A stretch of 64,000 nucleotides of DNA from Lojkania enalia. Its lineage: Eukaryota > Ascomycota > Dothideomycetes > Pleosporales. The notes under the pieces are model-generated. The model was given only the letters and a program-made list of their open reading frames with translations. It was not told the origin of the DNA and did not search any database. Positions 11,871 through 23,829 of this stretch are shown here, one piece after another. Positions within the stretch are counted from its first letter, which is position 1; each line of letters opens with the position of its first letter. The stretch spans positions 574,059 through 638,058 of the forward strand of contig ML986580.1 in assembly GCA_010094045.1 (NCBI GenBank). Direction: 5' to 3'. A program made the translations under genes and the position numbers.

Positions 11871-13641
11871 TCAATCATCATCCCAGTTACCCTGCTGTGC
11901 CTTACCCGGCATTTTCGGTCCACCAGCCTGCCTTGCTACAATAATCTGATCCACACTCAACACCGTCCTGGCTGCCTCCGTCGCCAGTCTAATCGCCCAG
12001 CTCTTCGACACCCACAAATCGAGAATGCCCTCCTCCTTAGCATCCAGCGTCCCTGTGCCATCTTCATTTTCGATATCCACGCCGACAGTCCATTCATCAT
12101 CTTTCTTACCCTTTTGTGTAGCGTGAGCAGTGTATAGGCGGGAAAGGACCTCAGTTGCATCAAGACCGGCGGACTCGGCGAGCGTGCGGGGAATAACTTC
12201 GAAGGCTTCCCCGTACTTACGGATAGAGTACTGGGAAAGGCCGGGTGTCTTGTCCGCCAGCGTGGTGATGCGTTCAATCAACTGCATTTCCGCGGCTCCA
12301 GCGCCGGGAACGAGGCGGGGATCGCGAGTGATAGCCTTCACTACGTTCACACCATCGTCTATGGCACGTTCCACGTCGTCTAGGTGATTCTGCGTAGCCC
12401 CCCGAAGAACGAGGGTTGCCGTCCTTGTCTGCTCGTTCTCCTGTCTGAAGACTGTCACGCGGTCGCCGCCGATTTCGAGGGTCTCGACAACGTCGATCGT
12501 GCCCATTTCATCAGGCATCGGTGCTCCCAGTCGGGCAAGGGGAGTGGCTCCAACCACGCGGCATAACCGACGGAGCTCAAATTTAGAGAGGACTTTGATG
12601 ACGAGAATGTTGTAGCGGTTGAGGTAGTGTAGTGCCAATTCACCGATCGTTGAACCAGCCACCACGACACGAAGGCCAGAGTCATGAAGCTCCTTGATGA
12701 TGTTCTCGATCTGGTGCTCCTCACCCTTTGTAAAATCCATCATCTCTTTAGCGTTATGCAGGAGCACCGTTCCTTTTGTCTCTGTCTGGCTGATATCTAC
12801 TGGACATGAGAAGACTCCGACCTTCGCTTTCGTTGCTTTCTTGATAGAACCCTCGGGTTCTCGCGCAAAAACCATGCCCTTCACAACCTTGCTTTGCCGT
12901 AGGCTTCCGCCCATAATCTTGACTACACGTATGTTGTCCACGTTGAAATTGGTAGGGTTCTTGGGTAGGACGGCTAGGACGGCTTCAGCGACGAGGTTGC
13001 CGAGAAAGTCTTCGTTGCCGGATTGTTTGGCCGCTACAACAGTGCGGATGGCTTTGCTGAGTTCTTCTTGGGAGCGAAGATCCTTGACTTTGTCGCATAC
13101 TAACTCTGTAAACAATATTAGTCTCCGTATTCAGGCTCTAAGACCAGCCCTACGAACCCTCCAAGAACTTCAACGCAGCATTTTGCGCCTTCTCATACCC
13201 TAACACAATGTCGCTAGTCTTCAGGCCCATTCTCAACAGCTCCTCTGCCTTCTTTAGCAGCTCGCCCGACAAGATGATAACCATGTTAGTGGCATCGCCC
13301 ATCTCCGCCTCTTGTTGCTGGCTCGCCATGACCAATAATTTCGCCGCGGGGTGCACAACCTCGAGCTCCCGCAATATTGTCGCCGCATCCGAGGTAAGGA
13401 TCATTTTCTGCAAGTGATTTATTACGATCTTATTGCGGCCATAGGGTCCGAGCGAAGTTAGGACGGTCTTTGCAATCGTGTTGCAGGCATCAATGTTTCG
13501 TAGGACTGCTCCATCTTCAGCGTCGTAGCTGTGGAGTGTTAGCTATGACCAAGGTATGCAGAAGGTGTAATGGGTGCCATACTTTTGGTATCCTTGCTTG
13601 AAGAGCCCAGCGTTCGGGGCGTTGGGTATTGAGAGGGACAT
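11871..13641 (-). CDS. cct8: T-complex protein 1 subunit theta (chaperonin CCT8)
   Basis: Three exons on the minus strand, 13641-13583, 13528-13158 and 13105-11871, give 554 aa, the usual size. CCT8 is one of the eight subunits of the cytosolic CCT/TRiC chaperonin ring, which folds actin and tubulin with ATP. The N-terminus is MSLSIPNAPNAGLFKQGYQ. Apical and ATPase signatures include SLGPYGRNKIV near residue 46 and VPGAGAAEMQL in exon 3. The phosphate-loop motif that is usually GDGTN reads GDATN (within AEMGDATNMVI). The C-terminus carries IIVARQAGGPKMPG and an acidic end. Introns of 54 and 52 bp join cleanly (QNYDAEDG and LEELVCDK). The first exon is only 59 bp. Confidence 0.95.
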
Positions 13642-14229
13642 GACGGTGTGTGTGGGAGTATCTGGCAGGTTTGTGGTGTGTCTTGAACCTCTTCAGCGGA
13701 CGCGTTCGAAAAATATATGCCAAGTCTTCTCGGCGAAAGTTAAGGCCGATCAGGAAAATTGGAGTTCGAAATGATACAACGGAGACTGTCTATTAGAATT
13801 TATAGATATTCTAATTTTTCGTAGCTAAATGCGACTGTTCTAGGAATTTAGTTTAATGTTTGTCCTCTTCAAGGATTTAACGTTGTTTTTTCCTACATGA
13901 ATTTAGACTTGGATTTCCCCTATCTGATATAAGGTACCCTAGTACCTGCAAGAAATACTTTCTGGGGCTAACGTAGAAACGCTGTTATGAATTGTGTAGC
14001 GGAATGAAGTAGAAATTAGTAGACAAAGACAAAGGTTGAAGAATACGAATTTAATATCTTATTCACTGTCTTTCACTTTGTTCCCTGGTATTGAGGGAAT
14101 AAAAGTAAAAATAAAAATATATAATTAATCTACGGCCAAATAAATCAAGTGAACTACATCCACTATCATTGCTGAGCAGTAAAAACGCGTCTAGCTCCAC
14201 GGCCACCACTCTCCATCCCAGGCGCCTTC
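13642..14229. other. AT-rich intergenic DNA upstream of CCT8
   Basis: The first part is the CCT8 promoter. From about 13790 to 14160 the DNA is very AT-rich with no coding text, bordering the broken gene that follows. Confidence 0.5.
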
Positions 14230-14915
14230 TTGAAGCTGCCCCTTAAAGCCCGCATAGACGGGCCCTCAGAAACTGGAAAGACGATCGCTGAGCTGGAAGC
14301 TATGATCGGAAGCCTAGTTGATGAGCATTTTGGTCGAAGCTCCCCTTGCCGGAATGCTACTCTTCCAACAGTATACGATGCCCTTGGTCTTGATACCAAT
14401 GACAATGCCGAACTCTTAAACATCGTATATACATGGCTCAATATACAACGCCAAAAAACTCACACCACCGACCCATTTCTGCCTGAGTGTAACGTTGCTA
14501 AATGTAAAGATTGCCGGTCGCGCAAGAGTTGAGCACCTTATTAAATTCCTCAGGAACTAAATCGTTTCGGATGTCGAACTGAGGACCATCTTTTCCGAAT
14601 GGAATGCCCAAGCTACGCAGCAGTTCAATCGAGCCATCAACAGCAAATATAGTGAGCCGCCCTGGCGCGAATACCCTTCAAAAAATGTGGTGCTTGAAGC
14701 CGCCACAAAGGACTGGAACTTCTGGGTCAAGGATGAGTGCGTTGCAATCACGTAACAGCTAATACAGGCTCTAAATCTTGGCTTCGAGGCGTCTCGCTTT
14801 CCTAAAAAGTATGGAGATTTGGAAGCATTCCACTCTAATTTAGAGAGAGACTCTTGCTAGAAGGAGATGTGGGTAAAACAGTTGATTGTTGAGGCTGTTA
14901 GCAGAAGCAACCTAT
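14230..14915 (+). pseudogene. Broken gene of unknown fungal family
   Basis: Open text starts near 14230 (contains SETGKTIAELEAMIGSL and ALGLDTNDNAELLNIVYTWL) and runs to a stop at 14532. From about 14516 the conserved-looking text continues in another frame (GRARVEHLIKFLRN), meets TAA at about 14561, and goes on (VSDVELRTIFSEWNAQA, then ATKDWNFWVKDEC). It meets TAA near 14755 (CAA would fit) and TAG near 14859. The pattern is one coding sequence of about 230 codons damaged by a frameshift and stops. Aromatic-rich helices suggest a globular intracellular protein. I do not recognise the family. A short live gene limited to 14230-14532 is possible but less likely. Confidence 0.5.
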
Positions 14916-15538
14916 ATACCAATACAATAGCGTTACGCGTGATCATGTAAACAGTATACTTGCTCCTGTCGATCGTTAAGGAGGCAATTGCAGTTGCCTT
15001 TTCTAACAACTCTATGGCCTATCAATATAGTCCATAGAAATTAGGAAAAAAGGTAGAAGCAGACAAGAACATTGAGTATAATTAATAGAGCCAATTAGTA
15101 GAAGAAAAACTAGACTGCTGAATCTATGCATGTTATATGGCACTAAAGCGCATGTTGGGTGATATTTCGATACTGGGTTCGAGACCGATTGTTGATGGCA
15201 GGGAGTTGACTTTAATCTCTGTTTGGAACCGATGTAGTTGGTTTGCAACGACATAATCTTCCGCGGCACTCAGTTTTGCTGCCGTGAAGTTATGATAAGA
15301 CCGAGGTGCTTTGTTGATGTTAAGGCCAGGGCGAGGTCTAAATGAGGCCCAGTGCGCCAAGCAGTTGCTGCAGCTCACCTGCAGGCCGTTGAAACATACC
15401 TAGCCAAACTTCGAGGCTCGACTAACCACCCCCTCAGCTTCCACCCAAAACTCCAGGACAGCGACTTCCGCGCCCACTCAGGTGACGAATCGCTTTCTGA
15501 CATCGTTATCCAAGACATTTTCCATTGCGCGCAGAGAA
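14916..15538. other. Intergenic upstream of coronin
   Basis: AT-rich up to about 15140, then ordinary composition. It should include the coronin promoter. No conserved coding text or tRNA could be supported. Confidence 0.5.
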
Positions 15539-17739
15539 ATGGCGGGCCGCTTCGTGCGAGCTTCCAAGTATCGTGAGTGTCTTGTGCCCATCCTCAGCTA
15601 AGCTTACGCCTGACCAACTCTCCCCAGGACACGTCTTTGGGCGTGGAACGAAGAAGGTACGCGTTTTCTAGGTATCGCATCTTAATTGGAATTGCGCTGA
15701 TTTGTTTCGCATTTAGGAGCAAACCTACGACAATCTCCGCATCTCGAAGAACGCATGGGACACTAACCTGATCAAGGTCTGCTAAAGCTCGCTCGATAAT
15801 AGAAATTGCGCGCTGAGACTCGAATTAGGCAAATCCCGAGTATATTTCTGTCAATTGGGAATCGAGCGGTGGAGGCGCATTTGCCGTCATCCCTATTAAC
15901 GAGAGGGGTCGTCTTCCAGAGCTGATACCTCTCTTCCGCGGACACACTGCTGCTGTGCTGGACACTGACTGGTTCGGATACTCGTTTTATGGCTAGGGAA
16001 AGCGATGGCTGATTGCAGCGCAGGAGTCCTTTTAACGATTCGCTCATATCTTCCGCTTCCGACGATGGCAAGGTCAGTAAAAGCACCACCTTAGAGAGAA
16101 TGGGAGGGCTAATTTGGTGTAGGTATTCATTTGGAAAGTTCCTGAGGGCTTCACGCTCTACAGTGAAGCTGAAGAGCCAGCCGATGTTGCCCCAGTTGCT
16201 CGCCTTTCCGGCCATATGAGGTTTGTTTCTATGAAATGATGTGTAATAGAGACAGGCTAATAATAGCATAGGAAAGTCGGCCATGTCCTATTCAACCCTG
16301 CCGCCGAGAGCGTACTTGCCAGCGCATCTGGCGACTACATGGTGAAGATCTGGGATATCGAGGCTGGGGCCGCCAAGCTGAATCTCAGACATAAAGATAT
16401 CGTGCAATCTCTGTCATGGAGCGCCGATGGAACATTTCTAGTCACCACAAGTAGAGACAAGAAGCTTCGTGTGTGGGACGTTCGACAGGAGAAGCCTGTG
16501 CAAGAAGTTGCCGGGCATCCGGGAGCGAAGAATAGTCGTGCTGTGTGGATGGGCGAGCACGACCGAATTGCGACCACCGGGTTCTCGCGCATGAGCGACC
16601 GCCAGCTAGGTCTTTGGGACTCCCGTAACCCATCAGAGCCTATTGGAGGCTTCCAAATCCTGGACTCGATTTCTGGCGTTTGCATGCCATTCTGGGATGA
16701 TGGTACTCAGTGCTTATATCTTGCTGGCAAGGGGTAAGTGTGGCTAGTCGGTTTCGTATGTATCTCCGCTAAACGATATAGTGACGGAAACATTCGCTAC
16801 TATGAGTACGAGAATGACAAGTTTGAGTACCTTTCTGAATACAAGTCGGGAGAGCCTCAGCGAGGTATTGCATTCCTCCCGAAGCGCGGCATCAACCTAC
16901 ACGAAAATGAGGTTCTCCGTTGCTTCAAGACGGTTAATGATACCTACGTCGAACCTATTTCCTTCATCGTACCGCGCCGCTCAGAGATGTTCCAGAGTGA
17001 CATCTATCCACCAACCACAGGCCTCAAACCAGGCACGACGGCATCAGAATGGTTTGGCGGCAAGATCGCCTTGCCGCCAAAAATTTCTTTGGAAAGTATC
17101 TACGAGGGAGGAGCTCCTGAGGAAGTTCCAGCTGACTACAAGGCGCCATCTTCTGCGTCTGTGCATTCCCCACCACCAACAAAGACTGTTGCAGAGCCTC
17201 CGAAACCAGCCCCGGCTCCAGCTCCAGCTATCTCGCACGGGCCTCCACCGTCAGTAAACGACAACAAGGAGTCTATGGCAAGAATGGCATCCAAGTTCGC
17301 CGACAAAGAAGAGGAAGATGAATCGTCGGGTGATGAGAGTTTCGAGGAAGTTCCTAAACCTGTTGAGCGCCCCCCAGTCATCACTGCACGACAAGAAGAG
17401 AAGAAGACGGGTTCCGTACTTTCCGAAGCGCCTACACAACTAAAACCCGCTCCATATAAGCCGTCTCCAGCACCTGAACCTACACTAGCCGCTACAGCAG
17501 CTCCAACACCGGCCCCAAGTGCTGCTGGAGCTGCAGCTGGACTGAAGGACGTCCTCGCAGACATCAAGCACACTCTCGAGCACCAGAACAAAATAATGGG
17601 CGACCAGTCGGATCAAATTGCCCTGCTGGTACGGGAAGTGAATACCCTCAAATCAAGAGTCAACGCGCAAAGTGTAGACCGAGAGAAGGACGAGCGCATA
17701 CGCCAGCTGGAATTGGAGCTTGAAGAGGCAAGGTCTTGA
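15539..17739 (+). CDS. crn1: Coronin (actin-binding WD40 protein)
   Basis: Eight exons: 15539-15572, 15628-15656, 15717-15776, 15829-15971, 16024-16072, 16123-16220, 16272-16733 and 16782-17739; product 610 aa. Every junction restores conserved text, for example SKYRHVFGRGTKKEQTYDNL, VLDTDWSPFNDSL and RKVGHVLFNPA. Coronin binds F-actin and the Arp2/3 complex at actin patches. A coronin N-terminal signature is followed by WD40 blades up to about residue 300 (LASASGDYMVKIWD, LVTTSRDKKLRVWD) and the C-terminal blade region. A Pro/Ala-rich acidic linker spans about 410-550, and a coiled coil closes the protein at about 560-610, which in the family mediates oligomers and Arp2/3 contact. Introns are 48-60 bp. 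The first exon codes only 11 residues. Confidence 0.95.
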
Positions 17740-18777
17740 AGCCGACTAGACCATTTGCTCTTCGTAGAATAGTTTGCTAATGATTGTCCTGTAGTGAGTC
17801 TATAAGTGAAGACATTGAAACGATTATTGATGACTTCCGATTACTACAATTGTACTTAGGGAAGTTGAGAGGCTCGTTGGCTGCATAAGTAGGCTTAGCG
17901 GGGCTGTCTATGGTTCAACTATGTGTTTGATAGCGAAACAGCATGGTGTTTCACGGGCTTGTTTATTAGTGGAATCAATTTCTTGTTCAAGATGCATGGC
18001 GCGATCGAATGTTATTAATGTTGGATCCAAACAACGCGTCATTGATCAAATTAAACAGGGAACTTGTTATAAGCAACAGACGTCCAAGCGTCAGCACCTC
18101 GGCGACGTGTTCAGGAGGGATTGCGGAGACAAGAGTAAGGGGAAATTGTGTTGCTTAGTATAACATGCACGAAGAAAGCTAAGCTTTTGGAGCCGCAACG
18201 GCGTCAATGCTTATCGCGGTTTTATGACCGGTTTCTAGATCTAGGCTTTGTGATTGGCACTTTGACGGACAATCCCATCGTCTTGATCTTCCTGTTCATA
18301 TAAAACAATGATTCCGAAAGACGCTAGGCTACTCGATGCATCCTGCGGCAAGAAGAGAGGTATCGAACCGACCACAATGGCGAGATCCAAACGAGACGTA
18401 TCCCCCTGAAATGTCGGCTTAACACCAATCGGCCCATAAAGCAAAAAAAAAAAAAAAACCCGGTTCCGGAGCCGTCGGGAGCCAGTCGGATGGCGCATAT
18501 AAGCGTTGCGGGTCAAACACGCTATGTCTAGTTGACTAACATTCGACATGGATGTTCTACTCTCCTTCTCGATTGACGATCCCCCCGAGCGCGTATAAAG
18601 AGTTTTGCTTGGTCACTCTATTTCCTCATCTTCATCCAAGTCTCCATTTCTTTGATTAAAGCCAAGTCACTCGCTAGACTTTTACATATCTTAATTCGTA
18701 CACTCATTAATCCCGGACGAAATCTTTCCATCCCAAGCCTCACTACCGCCCACTCCTCAATCTACTTAATCCAATCC
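17740..18777. promoter_or_regulatory. Intergenic region and promoter of the secreted protein
   Basis: A 16-base A run lies at 18443-18458. A TATA box (TATAAAG) is at 18594-18600. No ATG follows it until 18778, which supports that start codon. The rest shows no coding text. Confidence 0.6.
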
Positions 18778-19368
18778 ATGTTTAAAATGTGTTCCACGTT
18801 CGCCATCACAATCCTTGCTCTTGTAGTAGCCTCCCTCGCCAAAACCGACCTCGCAGGCTGCACTTCCTCAGCCATCGGCGCCTCCCTCCTCTGGTACGTC
18901 CCTGGAACCGGCGAGATCTGCTCCATCCTCGACTGCGGCGGTGGCCGTGCCCCACCCAAGACCACCGTTCCCGGGTGTGCCGCGTACGTTGGTACTGCGA
19001 CCTACGAACCTTCCTTCCTATCCGGATACGGCGAGACCACAGCCACAGCTGAAGCATTGAGCGAGGTATATGCTACTTCCACTCAAGCATATGCTGCTTC
19101 TAGCGCTGAAGAGACCATCGTGGAGACTGCTCCTGCGACCAGCGAGGAGATTGCTTCAACCCTTGGTACTATCACGTCTGCTGTACCTATCGGGACTGGT
19201 TCACCCAGTGGAAGTATCTTGCCTAGTGGCAATCTTACAGCCAGCGCGACTTATAGTTTGACGGCAAGCCCGAGCGTCCCCGTAGCAACCGGTGCGGCGA
19301 ATATGATGGGCACGGCAAAGAGATCCTTCGGACTAGCTATTGGTATTGCTGGATTGGCCATTTTGTAG
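18778..19368 (+). CDS. Small secreted, probably GPI-anchored protein
   Basis: Single exon, 196 aa from ATG 18778, the first ATG after the TATA box at 18594 (a second in-frame ATG is at 18787). Residues 1-23 are a hydrophobic signal peptide. A short Cys-containing domain follows (CTSSAIGASLLWYVPGTG, then EICSILDCGGGRAPPKT and PGCAAYVGTATYEPS). Next come a Ser/Thr/Ala-rich stalk suited to O-glycosylation and a C-terminal hydrophobic tail (FGLAIGIAGLAIL) after a small-residue site, as in GPI signals. Similar fungal proteins with the GGGRAPPKT motif are, as far as I recall, sometimes labelled as siderophore-related; I see no basis for an enzymatic role. A cell-wall or surface function is inference. 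Confidence 0.8.
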   Translation: MFKMCSTFAITILALVVASLAKTDLAGCTSSAIGASLLWYVPGTGEICSILDCGGGRAPPKTTVPGCAAYVGTATYEPSFLSGYGETTATAEALSEVYATSTQAYAASSAEETIVETAPATSEEIASTLGTITSAVPIGTGSPSGSILPSGNLTASATYSLTASPSVPVATGAANMMGTAKRSFGLAIGIAGLAIL

Positions 19369-20688
19369 ATGGATTGTTGAATGATATTGGAGTGGGTGAC
19401 TAATTTATGCTTTGAGTCAAATTTGTTGCAAAATTGAATGTAAACAAGTCTTACAACGTGTTTTGTGTCTTTACGATCGAACTCCTATACATTGAGGGAC
19501 GACGGTAGACTGTAGCGACTGCTACAGGCGAAAACAATGTATTGCTGGGATCAGGACAGACACGGATATTGAATAAGAACTACATTGCTGTATTTTCTAC
19601 GGCTGGTGCTTTTAGAATCCGTGCCTCGAAGCTATAGAAGCTGCCGCTACAGGAACAGGTCCTTTTGCAACATTATGTGTATCCTTTTACGGACTTATAC
19701 ACGGCGCTCCATATATGTAGCGCAGTTAAAATAGACACAGATACAGTGTTCGCATTAGCATAGCGTTTAATCGTCTAAAATATAAGTCTCAAAGCTAGGA
19801 TTAATCACACCAAGTACGTGGACTGAGATCCTAGAAGATACGTACATAGCAACATGGAAACTAAATAAAAGTAAAAGTTAGGGACGGAGGTACAGCTCCT
19901 CAGAAAAGATCTCTCATCTATGATTAACTCGTCGGGAACGATCAAATATGTAAGAGGAAATGCGGTGCAGGATTAGCATCTAGCCGGATATTAATTAGCT
20001 GCACTGAAACAGCCGCCAGGTTAACCGAGGTCTTCAGTTCCTAGGCGGACACCTTGCACACCAGCTTCTGACAAAGTTGCACGCGTCGCATTTCCAAATA
20101 CCGCAGCTAAATATCATCGGTCTTCTTCATCCCGATGAGCTTGAAACTCTGTTCTTCAGGCCTGTGCGGTCTGACGACAGAGGCTGGTCAAACGACTCTG
20201 GTCTTCAAATGACCGTGCATACGGCATCCACTCGCCAATCGCATTTCCATTAATCTCTTCCAATCTGGTAACATCCCCATCAGTCTAGAATGGGGTGAGG
20301 GTCTCCACAGGCCACGCGCATCCACTACCCCGGGGTCTTGGGAATCATCGCCATATTAATACCCCGACGCCCAACCATGGCGGTGCGGGGTGACCCGGAG
20401 AGGAATATTTTTGTTACCAGCGCTAACCACGCCTCGTCCGCAATACGTGAGAATAAGCTCCAAGAGGCGTGAGCTAAGTCGGTAAGTGTGTTCCTAGTTT
20501 GTGAACGTGCAACGCAGCTCGGGGTGCAATGTTCCATTGGTAACATAATACTAGGAAAAGATGGCTGACAGTCACAGCTGTGCCGCAGAGGACCAGTTGT
20601 ATAACTGGAAATCCCCCGGACGCGTCCACTGAGGGTGCCTACCAGCTTGCTTCACTCCTGATTCGAATTTAGAGCAAGAAACGGAACA
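19369..20688. promoter_or_regulatory. Intergenic DNA with CreA-type motifs before the sugar transporter
   Basis: Within 360 bp upstream of the transporter start there are matches to SYGGRG, the site of the carbon-catabolite repressor CreA. CCGGGG occurs on both strands at 20328-20335, GCGGGG at 20385-20390, and CCGGGG on the minus strand at 20614-20619. Such short motifs also arise by chance. No gene was seen in the 1.3 kb. Confidence 0.4.
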
Positions 20689-22282
20689 ATGGGCTACAGG
20701 CGCAAGATCGTCGTAGACGACAAAGCCATTACTGAAGGGGCTGGTCTGACGCTAAGGCAATCACTCATCCCTTGTGGCCTAGGTATTTTCCGACTCCGGC
20801 CCTAAATTTGAGCTCCTGGCTCTAACAAGATGCAGTCACTATCCTCTTCTTTCTCTGGGGCTTTGCATACGGCCTCCTTGATGTCCTCAACTCTCACTTC
20901 CAGTCTGCTCTTCACATATCCCCGAGTGAAGCTTCTGGACTATCAGCCGCCTACTTTGGTGCATACTTTATCTGCCCTTTGACCATATCCGGGTGGATCC
21001 TTAGGAGATATGGGTTTAGGGTGACATTCATGACCGGTGCGTTGCATTCAATTGCTTTGGTTTAGAGCGTAGCCACTAAAACTCGTATAGGTCTAGCCGT
21101 CCTCGCGGTCGGTTGCCTTCTATTCTGGCCATCAGGCGTCAAAGAAAGCTTTGGAGGATTTTGTGGCAGTATGTTCGTTGTTGGTGCCGGCCTATCCACT
21201 CTCGAAACCGGCGCCGACAACTTCTTGTCCATTTGTGGTCCGCCTCGATACTCTGAAATCCGTCTAAATCTTGCTCAAGGCATTCAAGGCGTAGGTTCTT
21301 TTGTCGCACCTCTTCTTGCCTCTCGAGTGTTTTTCGCCTCCACGCTCGACACAAAGGAGGGCTTAAAGAATGTCCAATGGGTGTATCTCGGAGTCGCTGG
21401 GTTTGTCGCGCTATTGATCATTCTATTTTACCTAGCGCCTATGCCTGAAGTTACCGATGCCGACATGAATCTCCAGGAGGTAGACATCGCCGGTGAAGAA
21501 GCCGGACCCTTTCGTAAACAGTATAATCTATTCCTAGGAGTGTGGTCACAATTTTGCTATGTGGGAGCGCAAGTTGCTGTTGCAAACTACTTCATCAACT
21601 TCTGTGTGGAGGCTGGCTACACCAAGGCATTCTCATGTGAGTAGCTACCGCAGCGCCCATGGGTATATTTCGCTGACACAATTAGCGGACCTTCTTGCCG
21701 TGGGCCAGGGACTTTATGCATTCAATCGTTTCGTTGCCGCTATGCTCATGACGCTAAAGCCATTCAAGCCGCGCTTCATCCTCGCTGTATATCTTGGATT
21801 ATGCTTCGTCTTCGGCCTTGCCGCCACACTTACCCACGGTCATACCAGTGTTGCCCTTCTGATTCTCGTCCTCTGTTTTGAGAGTGTAAGACACCGATTT
21901 GCACACGCAATGTCCCGTCCTCACTAACTGGTGACAGGCCTGCTTCGCAACTATCTTCACCCTGGCTTTGCGTGGCCTTGGACGCCACACCAAACGTGGG
22001 GGATCGATGTTGGTCGCTGCTATCTCCGGTGGCGCTGCCATTCCTCCCATGACTGGTGCAGTCGCAACGCAGACTAACAACTTTCATACAGCGATGGCTA
22101 TCCCGACCGCTTTCTATGTTCTTGCTTGGATATATCCCATTTACGCAAATCTCTGGAAGGGCACAGTCCTGGATGGACACCGTGAAACGGACTTAAACGT
22201 TGCTGAAGGCAATACGGTGCATGCTCATGATCACGAGAAGGTGGTTCATGCGGAGCGTGTTGAAGTTACCGATGTCAAATAA
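20689..22282 (+). CDS. MFS sugar permease of the FucP (L-fucose/galactose/glucose) type
   Basis: Five exons, 20689-20782, 20836-21036, 21091-21636, 21686-21885 and 21938-22282, give 461 aa. All four introns (49-54 bp) join in frame. The protein has about 12 hydrophobic segments. TM1 (TILFFLWGFAYGLLDVLNSHFQ) matches the FucP signature, in which FLWG..YG..D.LN..FQ is conserved; GAGLSTLETGADNF, NLAQGIQGVGS and VAVANYFINF are further family blocks. FucP-type permeases import monosaccharides by proton symport across the plasma membrane. The tail after about residue 425 is hydrophilic and His-rich. Substrate cannot be fixed from sequence. Upstream CreA-like sites would fit glucose repression. Confidence 0.9.
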
Positions 22283-22469
22283 TAGGGCATTGAAGGCAAA
22301 TCTAAGCAAAATTGAGCCAGAAGCCGGTAGCCCCCATTCTTGGATCACAGCTCGTTCGTAGATGATTATTGATTAGGGTGTGGAATGCAGCTACGTATTT
22401 GCACAGTCAAAGCATGAGTCTCTACATGACGAGTCCTCCAGTATAATGCTGGCCTCGGTAACGTATCAC

Positions 22470-22479
22470 ATATATATAT
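22470..22479 (+). promoter_or_regulatory. TATA-like box for the 99-aa orphan
   Basis: The run ATATATATATG lies about 80 bp upstream of the ATG at 22553, a fitting distance for a short-leader fungal gene. Confidence 0.45.
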
Positions 22480-22552
22480 GTAACACTTGAACTTTTCGCA
22501 CCCTTTCTTCTCTCTCCATAAAAACATCCCACGCCTTTGAAACAACAGCACA

Positions 22553-22852
22553 ATGTACATCTATGTCATCCTCCGCAGTGAAACAATGCCCAACCGCAGA
22601 ACCAACAAAGAAAAAATCCATCTCCTCTACGCTTTTTTTAGCTTCGACCATGCGTATGACCGCATTATTCGCTTGATAATGAGCGTCGAGAATGATCCAC
22701 AGCATCCTGACTACAAAATCGAGGCAGTGCGCTGTACGGATGTAGGTGCTGAGTGGCATATCTATGGACCAAACTCACAGGGGATGCGGAAGTATATGGG
22801 CATGTTCTGGATTGATAAGGTGGAAGTTGAGGGGCTGACGAAGTTGGATTGA
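22553..22852 (+). CDS. Small uncharacterised protein, 99 aa
   Basis: An uninterrupted frame with a TATA-like run 80 bp upstream and an AT-rich downstream flank. The product starts MYIYVILRSETMPNRR. It has no signal peptide, no membrane segment and a mixed alpha/beta look: hydrophobic strand, helix KIHLLYAFFSFDHAYDRII, then an EVHWY-like strand region AEWHIYGPNS. Composition is well balanced and unlike the chance frames around it. I do not recognise a domain. It follows the sugar transporter in the same direction after 270 bp. Confidence 0.6.
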   Translation: MYIYVILRSETMPNRRTNKEKIHLLYAFFSFDHAYDRIIRLIMSVENDPQHPDYKIEAVRCTDVGAEWHIYGPNSQGMRKYMGMFWIDKVEVEGLTKLD

Positions 22853-23829
22853 AGGGTTTGATGGGAGGGGAGGAGGATTTTTGCCGAGGATAGTAGGGTG
22901 GAGTGAATTATTGGAGGTATTATATCTAAGCAAAGGAAAAGTATTGGAGAAAGTATATGTGTGAACTTGAGTAATCTATAAGTCAGTTCACTAATCAGTA
23001 CTTTTGTGACATGATCTCATGCTTTAATGAGGTTGTCACGACATAGCATACTTTGTCGATGTATATCTACCATAATGCAAATGTATAGCTCCTTGTCACG
23101 ACATGGTATTTACCCAAGGATAATCTATATCGATGAGTTCAGGACTTAATTTAGCCTACCGCGTTGAGGCAGCCAATCCGTGTCTAGTATAGCTACGGGA
23201 AATTCATTTTTATGGAACGTTTGTGTTTATATATTCTTTACCCTGAATAAGATCACCCCTGGGAATCCTCGTATTTCCCATCGGTGGTGACAAGACGGTG
23301 TATTTGGTAATCACGTGATATATGCTAACTTGTTTATTTCCTATACAATAACTTCTACTTTAAGTCCACAGCATCTACCCTCGACAACATCCAATTTATA
23401 TAATCCCCAAAAATTTAAGGATCCCCGAGAAAGAGCTTATTGATGCGGGAAATCCACGGATCCCCCGAATTGTTCTCCTAGATTCCCATATCTCTACATT
23501 TACTCAAGGACCTGCTGCGCATTAAATTCTATCCCGAAAATCTCTGTTCGTTCCTCAATGTTCGAAAGCACTCAATTTCCATGATTAAACCAATCCCCGA
23601 ACTATAAGCTCTATCCTCGAAGCATCAGCCATACTTTCGAGAAACGTCTCTAAATCCCTCTATATTGCTAGTCCTCAGGGACCTTAATAACACTTGTTTT
23701 CCGGGCTGACCCTAGAATCTGCCAATCTAGCACTTTAATTGTCGCTCTTGGGCAAAATTTATCGAGTTCGTGAGGTTGGGGGACTTGATCGCGTTTTCCT
23801 TCTAGCTGCAGAATGATATCGAAAAGGCG
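22853..23829. other. AT-rich block, no live gene seen
   Basis: Long AT-rich stretches without coding text start about 22900 and continue into the SNF2 remnant. The composition is that of RIP-affected fungal DNA. Confidence 0.5.

Noticed and set aside
15160..15200. GGGTTCGAGACC word resembling a tRNA T-arm
   Set aside because: No pairing acceptor, D-arm or anticodon arm could be drawn around it.
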